Assembly: GCA_013288015.1 (NCBI GenBank)
Contig: JABDCR010000019.1
Location: 106-44,533 of the forward strand
Source of the DNA: Bacteroidota bacterium
Lineage (GTDB): Bacteria; Bacteroidota; Bacteroidia; B-17B0; Aurantibacillaceae
DNA: 44,428 nucleotides
Direction: 5' to 3'
Below are positions 9,315 through 17,877 of this stretch, in pieces; positions within the stretch are counted from its first letter, which is position 1; every line of letters begins with the position of its first letter. The notes under the pieces were generated by a model. The model was not told where the DNA came from. It saw only the letters and a program-made list of their open reading frames with translations, and did not search any database. A program made the translations under genes and the position numbers.

Positions 9315-9908
9315 ATTAGCCTCGTCTAGCACATCAATAATATTATAATAGGTGTTATTAAGCATGGATGGAATTTCAATTTTACTCTTCCAGGCAACTT
9401 CCGTAATGCTTTCTTCTAATTGGGGTACAAGGTTTGTTTCATTAGATAGCATCGTATACCAATAAGTTTTCTTTAAAGCCCAATCATTCTTAAAAGGGTA
9501 AATGTGATAAGTGTTCAGTAAGAATTTTTTTAAGGTAATATGCTTTAAACCACATTCTTCTTGACATTCTCGCACGGCAGCTTTTTCTGGTAACTCTTTC
9601 TTTTCCAGTTTCCCTTTTGGTAAATCCCACTTATTATGACGGTAAATAAATAAATATTCGTTTTTATCATTGTTGATTAACCCACCCGCTGCTTCAATAA
9701 AAATAAAATGCTTACTAAATTCTTTAAAATTTTGCTCCAAATCAGGGCAAAAAACATAGATGTCTTCCTTAGTTGTTTTTGCCAATTGTGTTAAAATTTC
9801 AGCATTAAAGGGCATGTTTTTATGTTTAACATAAACGTTGGCAACCTTTTCGTCATAGAAAACAAGTTTAAAATCACTCAAATACACTATAATCGTCGAT
9901 TTGTTCAT
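9300..9908 (-). CDS. NUDIX hydrolase
   Basis: A 202-residue cytoplasmic protein with a complete Nudix box, G-x5-E-x7-RE-x2-EE-x-GL, at residues 99-121 (from GKLEKKE to QEECGL), preceded by KWDLPKGKLE. The family hydrolyses nucleoside diphosphates linked to another group. The first 65 residues are an extra N-terminal module that I do not recognise. The substrate cannot be told from sequence. The gene is divergent from pyrE with 42 bases between the starts, and its 3' end overlaps the M23 gene by 15 bases. Confidence 0.9.
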   Translation of the reverse strand: MNKSTIIVYLSDFKLVFYDEKVANVYVKHKNMPFNAEILTQLAKTTKEDIYVFCPDLEQNFKEFSKHFIFIEAAGGLINNDKNEYLFIYRHNKWDLPKGKLEKKELPEKAAVRECQEECGLKHITLKKFLLNTYHIYPFKNDWALKKTYWYTMLSNETNLVPQLEESITEVAWKSKIEIPSMLNNTYYNIIDVLDEANLLDN

Positions 9909-9938
9909 AATTTTTTTTTAAATAAAGAAGTCAAATTA

Positions 9939-9946
9939 TACTTTTG
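9939..9946 (+). promoter_or_regulatory. -7 element TACTTTTG four bases before pyrE
   Basis: A perfect TAnnTTTG match ending four bases ahead of the pyrE ATG (9951). With the usual -7 geometry, transcription would start at or within a few bases of the start codon. No TTG at the -33 distance is seen. Confidence 0.6.
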
Positions 9947-9950
9947 CGCC

Positions 9951-10595
9951 ATGATTCAACACCCTGATTCCGCGCTTAAAATTGCCGAATATTTATTACA
10001 AATCAAAGCCATTAAATTACAACCAACAAAACCGTTTACATGGGCAAGCGGATGGAAATCTCCAATTTATTGTGATAATCGTTTAACACTATCATATCCT
10101 TTAATAAGAACCTATATACGCCAACAATTTTGCGAGGCTATCATTGAAAACTTTGGTAAACCCGATGTAATTGCGGGTGTAGCTACAGGGGGAATTGCAC
10201 AAGGGGCTTTAGTAGCACAAGATTTAGGTTTGCCTTTTGTATATGTGCGTAGTGATGCAAAAAAACATGGTTTAACTAATCAAATTGAGGGACATATAGA
10301 AACCGGACAAAGCGTAGTAGTTATTGAAGATTTAATTAGTAGTGGAGGTAGCAGCCTTAAAGCTGTTGATGCTTTACGTGAAGCCGGTTGCCAGGTAAAA
10401 GGCTTAGCCTCTATTTTTACGTACGATTTTAAAGTAGCCGAAACGGCATTTAAAAAATCTAAATGTACAACGGTTTCTTTATGCAATTACCATGCTCTTA
10501 TAGAGCAAGCACTGAAAGAAAATTATATTGAAGAAGCAGATGTTGTTTCTTTAAAAAAATGGCGCGAAGATCCTGAAAACTGGACTGGCAATTAA
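9951..10595 (+). CDS. pyrE: Orotate phosphoribosyltransferase
   Basis: PyrE joins orotate to PRPP to make OMP in de novo pyrimidine synthesis. The 214-residue protein shows TWASGWKSPIYCDNR (orotate and PRPP contacts), VATGGIAQG, the flexible loop RSDAKKHG with catalytic lysines, and the PRPP signature VVVIEDLISSGGSS. The frame is open further upstream, to 9822, but that extension runs through the promoter element and into the NUDIX gene, so MIQHPDSALK at 9951 is the start. A formimidoylglutamase-like gene begins one base after the stop, so the two are coupled. pyrC and pyrH are also in this window but in other transcription units. Confidence 0.96.
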   Translation: MIQHPDSALKIAEYLLQIKAIKLQPTKPFTWASGWKSPIYCDNRLTLSYPLIRTYIRQQFCEAIIENFGKPDVIAGVATGGIAQGALVAQDLGLPFVYVRSDAKKHGLTNQIEGHIETGQSVVVIEDLISSGGSSLKAVDALREAGCQVKGLASIFTYDFKVAETAFKKSKCTTVSLCNYHALIEQALKENYIEEADVVSLKKWREDPENWTGN

Positions 10596-10596
10596 A

Positions 10597-11652
10597 ATGC
10601 TTCATTTTAAATACTACACCCAAAAAGAAATTAAACATTTAACGCGTAGCCGTTATGGTGAATGTAAAATTGGCGATAAAATTGCGTGTATAAAAAACGC
10701 AGACGAGGTAGAAACTTTTTTAAAACAATCGCCAGCTAGGTTTGTATTATTTGGCATCCCTGAAGATATTGGGGTGCGTGCTAACTATGGTCGTCCTGGG
10801 GCTAACACAGCTTGGAAACCTGCTGTTGAAAATATTTTAAATTTACAAGACAACTCCTTTTTTAGTGCTGAAAGCCTTATAGTGCTTGGTGAGGTTAATG
10901 TGGATGATTTGATGGAGCAAGCGGCCAACACTTCTACTAAGAATAAATTTGATATTGAGCGCCTACGTAAACTGGTTGAATTTATTGATGCCCGCGTAGT
11001 TGAAGTTGTAGAGATGATTATTGCTGCCAATAAAATTCCAATTGTTATTGGTGGCGGTCATAACAACTCATATCCCATAATTAAAGCTGTAAACGAAGCT
11101 TTGCGTCGCGAGAAAAAAACATGCACAAAAGGTATAAATGCAATTAATTGCGATGCTCATACCGATTTTAGAGCTTTGGAAGGCAGGCATAGTGGAAATA
11201 GCTTTAGTTATGCTTTTGAAGAGGGGATTTTAAATAAATATGTTGTTTTAGCCTTGCATGAGCAATATAATGCAGCTAACACATTACAAAAATTTAAAGA
11301 TAACCCTGAGTTTTTATTATACAAAACCTACGAAGATATTTTTATACGCGAAAAAGAAACGTTTATGCAAAGCATAGATGCCTGTATAGATTTTTGTAAA
11401 GAATGTTATTGTGGGGTTGAACTTGATTTAGATGCTATTACCAATGTACCTAGTAGTGCTCGTACTTCTTGTGGCATTTCGCCTTTGCAGGCTAGGCAAT
11501 ATATTTACCGTTGCGCTCAAAAACTAAACCCTGCTTATTTACATATTGCCGAGGGTGCACCGGTGCTTTCGCACATAAAAGCCGATTATAAAACAGGTAA
11601 GTTAATATCTTATTTAGTTAGCGATTTTATTAAAGGGGTTGCCGAGAAATAA
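10597..11652 (+). CDS. Arginase-superfamily hydrolase, formimidoylglutamase-like
   Basis: A 351-residue ureohydrolase-fold enzyme. The manganese site is visible as IVIGGGHNNS (first His ligand), INAINCDAHTDFR (DAHxD) and GVELDLDAI (DxD). The GGGH form and the overall layout resemble the formimidoylglutamases that release formamide from N-formimidoyl-glutamate in histidine breakdown, rather than arginase (GGDHS). No hut genes are nearby, so the substrate is inferred and could be another guanidino or formimidoyl compound. It starts one base after pyrE, which suggests translational coupling. No terminator was found after it. Confidence 0.8.
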   Translation: MLHFKYYTQKEIKHLTRSRYGECKIGDKIACIKNADEVETFLKQSPARFVLFGIPEDIGVRANYGRPGANTAWKPAVENILNLQDNSFFSAESLIVLGEVNVDDLMEQAANTSTKNKFDIERLRKLVEFIDARVVEVVEMIIAANKIPIVIGGGHNNSYPIIKAVNEALRREKKTCTKGINAINCDAHTDFRALEGRHSGNSFSYAFEEGILNKYVVLALHEQYNAANTLQKFKDNPEFLLYKTYEDIFIREKETFMQSIDACIDFCKECYCGVELDLDAITNVPSSARTSCGISPLQARQYIYRCAQKLNPAYLHIAEGAPVLSHIKADYKTGKLISYLVSDFIKGVAEK

Positions 11653-11678
11653 ACTCTATTATACAAGCACTTAATTAC

Positions 11679-11686
11679 TATTTTTG
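11679..11686 (+). promoter_or_regulatory. -7 element TATTTTTG upstream of the membrane protein
   Basis: A perfect TAnnTTTG match 16 bases ahead of the ATG at 11703; no TTG at the -33 distance. Confidence 0.5.
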
Positions 11687-11702
11687 CTTACTATATTGTA
11701 AA

Positions 11703-13103
11703 ATGAAATCGTATTTAAAAGAAATAGGAGTAATTCTATTAGGTGCATTTGTGTTGTGTATTCCTGTTTTTTACAATGGTTTTCCAATCCTTTGTTACGA
11801 TTCGGGAACATATATAAAAAGTGGCTTTACTGGTGTTGTGCCAATAGACCGCCCGTTAGGTTATGGTCTTTTTGTAAGGCACTCTAGTATGTCCTTTTCA
11901 TTATGGTTTACAATCTATGCACAATGTATTATATTATCAGGTACGTTATATCTTCTTTTAAAAAACAGTATCATTAAAAAAGATAAATTTAATTTTAGTT
12001 ACATAGTTATACTAGTTGGTTTAACTTCTTTTTCAAGTATTGGTTGGTGTGCTGGGCAAATAATGGCAGACATATTTGCACCAATATTTATTGTTTCATT
12101 TATATGTTTTTTAGTTATTGATAAACTAAACATTAGTAATCTTGTTTTTTTAATTTTGGTTTTTGTACTTAGTTGTATAACTCATTATACACATTTATTA
12201 ATGGCTCTTATAGCTTCTATTGTCCTTTTTGTTTCTTTACTACTTGTTAAAAAAATAACGGGCAGATTTTTTCTCCCTTTCAAAAGAATTTTACTTGTGT
12301 CAACCCTTTCAATTATTTCTTTAATTACTTGTTTAACAATTAATTACTTACATGAAGGAGGTAGGGAATTTAGACTGAGTAGAGGGGGGCATGTTTTTAT
12401 AATAGCGCATTTAGTTCAGACAGGTACATTGGAAGAGTTTTTAAAAGAAAATTGTGATAAACCCGAATTTAAGGATTGTAAAACTTGTCTTTATAAAGAT
12501 TCGCTTGAATATAGCTTAGAGGAGTATTTGTGGAGTGAAAGAGGCACCTTGGACAAAACAGGTGGGTGGTACAGAACGGAACGGGAGCATAATTTTATTA
12601 TATCAAAAATGTTTTCTGATTTTAATTTCGTAATTAAAAATATTTATGAGTCATTTCGATTTGGTGTAACAGAACTTTTTTCAACTAAAGTTGGCGATGG
12701 TATAAATCCTTTAAACCGTAATACTCCTCCAGGGGAGCAAATAAATAAATATTTCCCTGATGAATTAAATGCATTTTTAGTATCAAAGCAAAATATGGAG
12801 CCTTATTTAAATAAAAAACTAGATACAGTAAATGATTACAATTCTGTTCTTTTAATAATTTCTGCCTGTATTATTTTATATTACTTTTTATATAAAAAAA
12901 ACAAGAACAAAGAATATTTTTTGGGCTTATTAATTGTTTGTTTTGTAGTGTTAAATGCCTTCGCAACAGCCGGTTTAAATGCTCCTTGCCCTAGGTTTCA
13001 ATCAAGAGTTTCGTGGCTTATTTTATTGTTTGTTGCGGTTATTATTCTAAACAATAAGACGAATATTTTAAAAAGGTATAAAAAGTTAATTTCTAACATA
13101 TAA
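11703..13103 (+). CDS. Polytopic membrane protein, possibly GT-C-like
   Basis: A 466-residue integral membrane protein that I do not recognise. There are about ten hydrophobic segments: one at residues 8-25, a group from about 65 to 220, then a soluble stretch of some 150 residues (with a Cys-rich piece, CDKPEFKDCKTCLYKD), and three more at the C-terminus. The first extracytoplasmic loop carries CYDSGTYI (Asp33) and PIDRPLGYG (Asp49). An acidic residue in that loop followed by many helices and a late soluble region recalls GT-C glycosyltransferases that use lipid-linked sugars, but this is only a topology argument. The FAH gene starts 11 bases downstream. Confidence 0.75.
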   Translation: MKSYLKEIGVILLGAFVLCIPVFYNGFPILCYDSGTYIKSGFTGVVPIDRPLGYGLFVRHSSMSFSLWFTIYAQCIILSGTLYLLLKNSIIKKDKFNFSYIVILVGLTSFSSIGWCAGQIMADIFAPIFIVSFICFLVIDKLNISNLVFLILVFVLSCITHYTHLLMALIASIVLFVSLLLVKKITGRFFLPFKRILLVSTLSIISLITCLTINYLHEGGREFRLSRGGHVFIIAHLVQTGTLEEFLKENCDKPEFKDCKTCLYKDSLEYSLEEYLWSERGTLDKTGGWYRTEREHNFIISKMFSDFNFVIKNIYESFRFGVTELFSTKVGDGINPLNRNTPPGEQINKYFPDELNAFLVSKQNMEPYLNKKLDTVNDYNSVLLIISACIILYYFLYKKNKNKEYFLGLLIVCFVVLNAFATAGLNAPCPRFQSRVSWLILLFVAVIILNNKTNILKRYKKLISNI

Positions 13104-13114
13104 ATCTAATAAAA

Positions 13115-13723
13115 GTGAAAATAATTTGCATAGGTCGTAACTACGCCGAACACGCCAAAGAAATGAAATCAGAAGTTCCAACTGAACCTGTTTTCTTTTT
13201 AAAACCCGAAACAGCTTTATTAAAGGAAAAAGACTTCTATTATCCGGAGTTTACAAAAGATTTACACCATGAAGTGGAAATTGTTTTAAAAATTTCTAAA
13301 AACGGAAAGCATATTGCAGAAGAATTTGCTTCACAATATTATAATGAAATTGGCATTGGCATTGATTTTACTGCACGCGATTTACAAATGAAATGTAAAG
13401 AAAAAGGCTTGCCTTGGGAAAAAGCTAAGGCTTTTGATAATGCAGCACCTATTGGGGATTTTGTGCCAAAAGAAAACTTCGCATCTTTAAAAAATATTTC
13501 TTTTCAGCTTAATATTAATGGAAATCAGCGTCAAATTGGAAATACGAAAGACTTAATTTTTTCGTTCGAAAAAATTATCAGCTATGTATCTCAATTTATT
13601 ACCCTTAAAACAGGGGATTTAATTTTTACAGGCACTCCTGAAGGTGTTTCTGCTGTTAACATTGGTGATGTGCTAGAGGCTTCTATTGAAAATAAAAAAA
13701 TGCTTCACTTAAATATAAAATGA
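13115..13723 (+). CDS. Fumarylacetoacetate hydrolase (FAH) family protein
   Basis: A 202-residue cytoplasmic protein of the FAH fold, whose members cleave or decarboxylate beta-keto acids with a divalent metal. Motifs are ICIGRNYAEHAKE at the N-terminus, FLKPETAL, LHHEVEIVLKI (metal ligands Glu-x-Glu), GIDFTARDLQ, AKAFDNAAPIGDF and the late GDLIFTGTPEGVSAVNIGD. The size matches the short acylpyruvase/oxaloacetate decarboxylase type (FAHD1-like) rather than true fumarylacetoacetase, so the substrate is uncertain. It begins with GTG. Its stop overlaps the phosphatase start (ATGA at 13720-13723). Confidence 0.9.
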   Translation: MKIICIGRNYAEHAKEMKSEVPTEPVFFLKPETALLKEKDFYYPEFTKDLHHEVEIVLKISKNGKHIAEEFASQYYNEIGIGIDFTARDLQMKCKEKGLPWEKAKAFDNAAPIGDFVPKENFASLKNISFQLNINGNQRQIGNTKDLIFSFEKIISYVSQFITLKTGDLIFTGTPEGVSAVNIGDVLEASIENKKMLHLNIK

Positions 13724-15354
13724 AAAACTTAAAATCAAAAAACACATATTATAAATGGATGCTATTTGCATTTATTTTTAATAACTCATTATTTGCACAG
13801 CAACCAAAGCTTGTAGTTGGTATAGTAGTAGACCAAATGCGTTACGATTATCTTTATCGCTTTTCTAACAACTACAGTCAAGGTGGCTTTAAAAGGTTGT
13901 TGAAAGAAGGCTTCCTTTGCAGAAATGCCCAATATAATTATGTGCCAACTTATACTGGCCCGGGACACGCGTCAATCTACACAGGTACAACACCTGCTAT
14001 ACATGGCATTGCTGCTAACGAATGGTTTGATAAAAAAACAAAAAAAGAAATTTATTGCACACAAGATAAAAATGTAAGCCCTGTTGGTAGTAGTAGTGAT
14101 GCAGGTTTAATGTCCCCCCGAAATTTAGAGGCAACAACTGTTGGTGATGAGATTAAAGTAGCTAGCAACAACAAAGCAAAAGTGGTTGGTGTATCTTTAA
14201 AAGATAGAAGTTCTATACTGCCCGCAGGACATGCAGCTGATGGAGCCTATTGGTTTGATGGCTCTACCGGAAATTTTATTACATCAACTTTTTATAGGAA
14301 TGATTTACCAAAATGGTTACTTGATTTTAACGCTAAAAACCTAGCCAGAAAATATTTGGAAAAGGGATGGAACACATTATTTTTAATTGAAAATTATACT
14401 GCAAGTTTGCCTGACGATAATGCATTCGAAAAATCGCCGAATAAAAAAGATAAACCTGTTTTTCCATACGAATACACAAAGCAATTAGAGAAAAATAATT
14501 TTGATATTATACGTTCTACACCATTTGGAAACTCCCTAACAAAAGAATTGGCGATTGCCTCTATAGAAGGTGAAGGTTTGGGGATGGATGCCCTTTGTGA
14601 CATGCTTTGTGTTAGTTTCTCATCAACAGATTATGTAGGGCATTCATTCGGACCAAAATCAGTAGAGTTAGAAGACACCTATATACGTTTAGATAAAGAT
14701 TTGGAAGAGTTATTTATTTATCTCGACACTAAAATTGGTAAAGGAAATTATACTTTGTTTTTAACTGCCGACCATGGAGCGGCAGAAAATTCAGCATATC
14801 TGCAAACCGAAAAAATAAATGCGGGTTATGTAAGTGGAAAAGAACTTGAAAAAAAACTAAAGCAAGAGTTGTATAAAGAATATAATGATTCATTAGTTAT
14901 GAAGTACGTTAATCAACAGGTTTATTTAAATGATTCAGTACTTCTCGCGAAAAAGTTAGATAAATTTTCAGTTGAAAAATTTAGCGTGCGCTATCTTTTA
15001 AGCATTAATGAAGTTAGCGATGCTTTGTGTGGTGAGCAATTAATTCTTCAAACAGAAAACGACATGCTATTTAAATCACTTGTGCAAAGAGGGTTTAATA
15101 GTAAGTGTAGCGGTGATGTAATGGTTATGTACAAGCCTGGTTTTATGGATTATGATAAAACTGGTACCACACATGGTACATCTTTTAGTTATGATACACA
15201 TGTGCCATTGTTGTTTTATGGTGCTGGAATTAATAAAGGAAGTTCCTTAAGGCCAATTTATATTACTGATATAGCCTCAACTATTTGTCAACTATTAAAT
15301 ATACCATATACCAACGGAAACATTGGTAACCCAATTTTTGAAGTCATAAAATAA
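13720..15354 (+). CDS. PafA-like alkaline phosphatase
   Basis: A 544-residue exported phosphatase of the alkaline phosphatase superfamily. The signal peptide ends near NNSLFAQQ. Residues that match the well-studied Elizabethkingia PafA monoesterase, almost at the same numbers, are metal ligand Asp38 (VVDQMRYD), nucleophile Thr79 (TYTGPGHAS), Asn100 (AANEWFD), and Lys161 and Arg163 (SLKDRSSILPAGHA; 162 and 164 in PafA). The later metal ligands are in SSTDYVGHSFGP, TADHGAAE and GTTHGTSFSYD. It should release phosphate from a broad range of phosphomonoesters in the periplasm. It overlaps the FAH gene by four bases, and the next gene begins at the very next base. Confidence 0.93.
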   Translation: MKNLKSKNTYYKWMLFAFIFNNSLFAQQPKLVVGIVVDQMRYDYLYRFSNNYSQGGFKRLLKEGFLCRNAQYNYVPTYTGPGHASIYTGTTPAIHGIAANEWFDKKTKKEIYCTQDKNVSPVGSSSDAGLMSPRNLEATTVGDEIKVASNNKAKVVGVSLKDRSSILPAGHAADGAYWFDGSTGNFITSTFYRNDLPKWLLDFNAKNLARKYLEKGWNTLFLIENYTASLPDDNAFEKSPNKKDKPVFPYEYTKQLEKNNFDIIRSTPFGNSLTKELAIASIEGEGLGMDALCDMLCVSFSSTDYVGHSFGPKSVELEDTYIRLDKDLEELFIYLDTKIGKGNYTLFLTADHGAAENSAYLQTEKINAGYVSGKELEKKLKQELYKEYNDSLVMKYVNQQVYLNDSVLLAKKLDKFSVEKFSVRYLLSINEVSDALCGEQLILQTENDMLFKSLVQRGFNSKCSGDVMVMYKPGFMDYDKTGTTHGTSFSYDTHVPLLFYGAGINKGSSLRPIYITDIASTICQLLNIPYTNGNIGNPIFEVIK

Positions 15355-15903
15355 ATGAGCAGTAATGCAATACATATTAAAAAAGAGTATAAGCCTGAAG
15401 AGTTAAAAAAAGGTGTTTATTTGGTACTGCTTAACGCAAACCATGTTCCACCTCATATTGGCTTGCTAATTGACAATGTGTATCATTCATTGACCATAAA
15501 AGGGCAGGAGTTGAACATTAATGGAAATGTATTATTGAAAAACATTTCCTTACGAAAAATTGCTACTGTATTTATTAAATTAAAAAAACACCCCGTTTTC
15601 AGTAACCAGTTTTTAAACGAAACATTTGTAGAGCAGGTAAAATTATTTGATAAAGTTAATGACCATACAAATACCTGTATGTCGCCAATTCGCTTGTTTT
15701 TTGAAGAATTTTATGCTATTCCTAAAAAAGACATAAAACTAATTTTCGATTTACTTTCTGACTTAAAGATGAATGATTTTATCGATGCTACTTATGGTGC
15801 AAATTTAGGTGAATTGAAAGAAAATATTTTTTACCTTCATACATACAACGAAGCTGATTTAAAGAAACAGATTAAAAGTGAATTGCAAAAAATAAAGCAT
15901 TGA
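15355..15903 (+). CDS. Conserved-looking protein of unknown function with one cysteine
   Basis: A 182-residue protein without signal peptide or membrane segment that I do not recognise. It starts on the base after the phosphatase stop, and its own stop overlaps the TTG start of the acetyltransferase, so it is firmly part of the 13115-17763 run. The N-terminal strand-like segment VPPHIGLLIDNVYHSL contains His34 and His44, and the only cysteine, Cys108 (HTNTCMSPIRLFFEEFY), sits at the start of a predicted helix. A His-bearing strand followed later by Cys at a helix start is the order seen in permuted papain-like (LRAT/YiiX) enzymes; that is a hypothesis only. Confidence 0.8.
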   Translation: MSSNAIHIKKEYKPEELKKGVYLVLLNANHVPPHIGLLIDNVYHSLTIKGQELNINGNVLLKNISLRKIATVFIKLKKHPVFSNQFLNETFVEQVKLFDKVNDHTNTCMSPIRLFFEEFYAIPKKDIKLIFDLLSDLKMNDFIDATYGANLGELKENIFYLHTYNEADLKKQIKSELQKIKH

Positions 15904-16418
15904 AATTAAGCGGAGAACATATTTATTTACGTGCCCTTGAACCCAATGATTTGGAGGTGCTTTATAAATGGGAAAATAATCCTGCCATTTGGAAAGTGAG
16001 TAACACGTTTGCTCCGTTTTCTAAATTTGTACTAGAGCAGTATTTGGTAAATGCCCACGAAGATATTTTTATCACCAAACAAATACGTTTAATGGTGTGT
16101 TTAGCTAATAATGAACCTATAGGTACTATTGAGTTGTTTGATTTTGATGTGCATCACAGCCGTGTTGGCATTGGTATAATGATTGACAAAAATGCAGAAA
16201 ACAAGGGCCATGCAAGTATAGCTCTCGATTTGCTTTGCGATTATTGTTTCGAATCTTTATTGGTTAAACAAATTTATTGTAACATATCGGCGAGTAATGA
16301 AAAGAGTTTGCATCTATTTAAAAAAATAGGCTTTACCGAAGTTGGATTAAAAAAACAATGGAACAAAATTGCTCAAAACACATTTGAGGATGAATGGATT
16401 TTACAGCTTATAAAATAA
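15900..16418 (+). CDS. GNAT-family N-acetyltransferase
   Basis: A 172-residue acetyltransferase of the GNAT fold, closest in appearance to the RimJ/SpeG group. The N-terminus (LSGEHIYLRALEPNDLEVL), the acetyl-CoA-binding segment VGIGIMIDKNAENKGHASIA and the C-terminal ISASNEKSLHLFKKIGF are diagnostic. The acceptor cannot be told. Translation most likely starts at TTG 15900, which overlaps the preceding stop, because the first conserved strand begins immediately and no ATG lies near. pyrC follows seven bases after the stop. Confidence 0.88.
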   Translation: MKLSGEHIYLRALEPNDLEVLYKWENNPAIWKVSNTFAPFSKFVLEQYLVNAHEDIFITKQIRLMVCLANNEPIGTIELFDFDVHHSRVGIGIMIDKNAENKGHASIALDLLCDYCFESLLVKQIYCNISASNEKSLHLFKKIGFTEVGLKKQWNKIAQNTFEDEWILQLIK

Positions 16419-16425
16419 TTTTACC

Positions 16426-17763
16426 ATGACAAAGACGCTGATAAAAAATGCTACAATAGTAAATGAAGATGAAATTTTTGTTTCAGATATTTTAATTGAA
16501 AATGGCATTATAAAACAAGTAGATAGAGAGATTGATGCAGATGAAGGTGCTGAAATTATTGATGCTACAGGTTTACATTTACTCCCCGGGTTGATAGATG
16601 ACCAGGTTCATTTTCGTGAGCCGGGTTTAACCCATAAAGGGGAAATTTATACCGAAGCAAAAGCTGCAGTAGCAGGTGGTGTTACATCCTACATGGAAAT
16701 GCCCAATACAAATCCGCAAGCGGTTACGTATGATGAGTTAGAGAAGAAATATAAACGTGCATCCGAAGTGTCCTTGGCTAATTATTCATTCTTTATGGGC
16801 GCAACAAATGATAATATAGCTGAGCTTGAAAAAGTCGATTATAAAAAAGTTTGTGGGGTGAAAATATTTATGGGTTCATCTACTGGTAACATGTTGGTAG
16901 ATAAAAAAGAAACTCTTGAAAAAATATTTTCTTCGGTTAAAACATTAATAGCTACGCATTGCGAAGATGATGAACTAATAAAGCAAAATCAAAAACGTAT
17001 AATCGAAGAATACGGAGAAGACTTACCAGCATATTTTCATCCGGTAATTAGAAGTGAGGAAGCATGTTATGCATCATCTTCTATGGCGGTTGAATTGGCT
17101 AAAAAATACAATACCAGGCTACATATTTTACATATATCTACGGCTAAAGAACTTTCCTTATTTGAAAATAAAACACCCCTAAAACAAAAACGTATTACGG
17201 CCGAGGCTTGTATACATCATCTTTGGTTTTGCGATGATGATTATAAAACAAAGGGCAATTTTATTAAATGGAATCCGGCGGTAAAAACTATCTACGACAG
17301 AGATAAAATTTTTGAAGCAGTTTTAAACGGAACAATTGATGTTATTGCTACTGATCATGCCCCACACACATTAGAGGAAAAGCAACAGCCTTATTTAAAA
17401 GCCCCATCGGGTGGCCCATTAGTGCAACATAGTTTGCAGGCTTTATTAGATTTTTATCACAATAAAAAAATTACACTTCAACAAATTGCTCGCAAGGCTA
17501 GTCATAACGTTGCCGATATTTTTGATATTAATAAACGTGGTTATGTGCGTGAAGGATATTATGCTGATTTGGTTTTGGTAGATTTAAACAAACCGGAAAC
17601 AGTAAGTAAGAAAAACATCTTGTACAAATGTGCCTGGAGCCCGTTTGAAGGACATACGTTTAAATCATCTATTATAACCACTTTTGTAAATGGTAATAAA
17701 GTATTTGATAAAGGAGCTTTTAACGAAAACATAAAGGGTGAACGACTTTTATTTAACCGATAG
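16426..17763 (+). CDS. pyrC: Dihydroorotase, Bacteroidales type
   Basis: Dihydroorotase closes carbamoyl aspartate to dihydroorotate in pyrimidine synthesis. The 445-residue protein has the amidohydrolase landmarks LPGLIDDQVHFREPG, GGVTSYMEMPNTNPQ, VKIFMGSSTGNML, LIATHCEDD, LHILHISTAKE and IATDHAPHTLEEK. The usual metal-binding HxH after the first strand reads QVH (Gln60, His62); as I recall, the Porphyromonas gingivalis enzyme has the same DDQVHFREPGLTHK, so this is a lineage trait and not decay. It is the last gene of the run that began at 13115, seven bases after the acetyltransferase. No clear terminator follows. Confidence 0.94.
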   Translation: MTKTLIKNATIVNEDEIFVSDILIENGIIKQVDREIDADEGAEIIDATGLHLLPGLIDDQVHFREPGLTHKGEIYTEAKAAVAGGVTSYMEMPNTNPQAVTYDELEKKYKRASEVSLANYSFFMGATNDNIAELEKVDYKKVCGVKIFMGSSTGNMLVDKKETLEKIFSSVKTLIATHCEDDELIKQNQKRIIEEYGEDLPAYFHPVIRSEEACYASSSMAVELAKKYNTRLHILHISTAKELSLFENKTPLKQKRITAEACIHHLWFCDDDYKTKGNFIKWNPAVKTIYDRDKIFEAVLNGTIDVIATDHAPHTLEEKQQPYLKAPSGGPLVQHSLQALLDFYHNKKITLQQIARKASHNVADIFDINKRGYVREGYYADLVLVDLNKPETVSKKNILYKCAWSPFEGHTFKSSIITTFVNGNKVFDKGAFNENIKGERLLFNR

Positions 17764-17877
17764 TTATTCTTATTTGAAGGGTAGGGGGGCTTATTAATAA
17801 TCAATTATATACAAAATACTGCGTGCATTTTTCCGTAAATAAAATTATCTTCGCATAGGTACATAATTGCATTATTA

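Noticed and set aside
9822-9950. Longer pyrE frame starting at 9822
   Set aside because: The extra 43 residues overlap the NUDIX gene and contain the promoter element; the PyrE family starts at MIQHPD (9951).
17778-17792. G-rich run GAAGGGTAGGGGGG after pyrC as a possible quadruplex
   Set aside because: Only two G tracts are present; four are needed for an intramolecular quadruplex.
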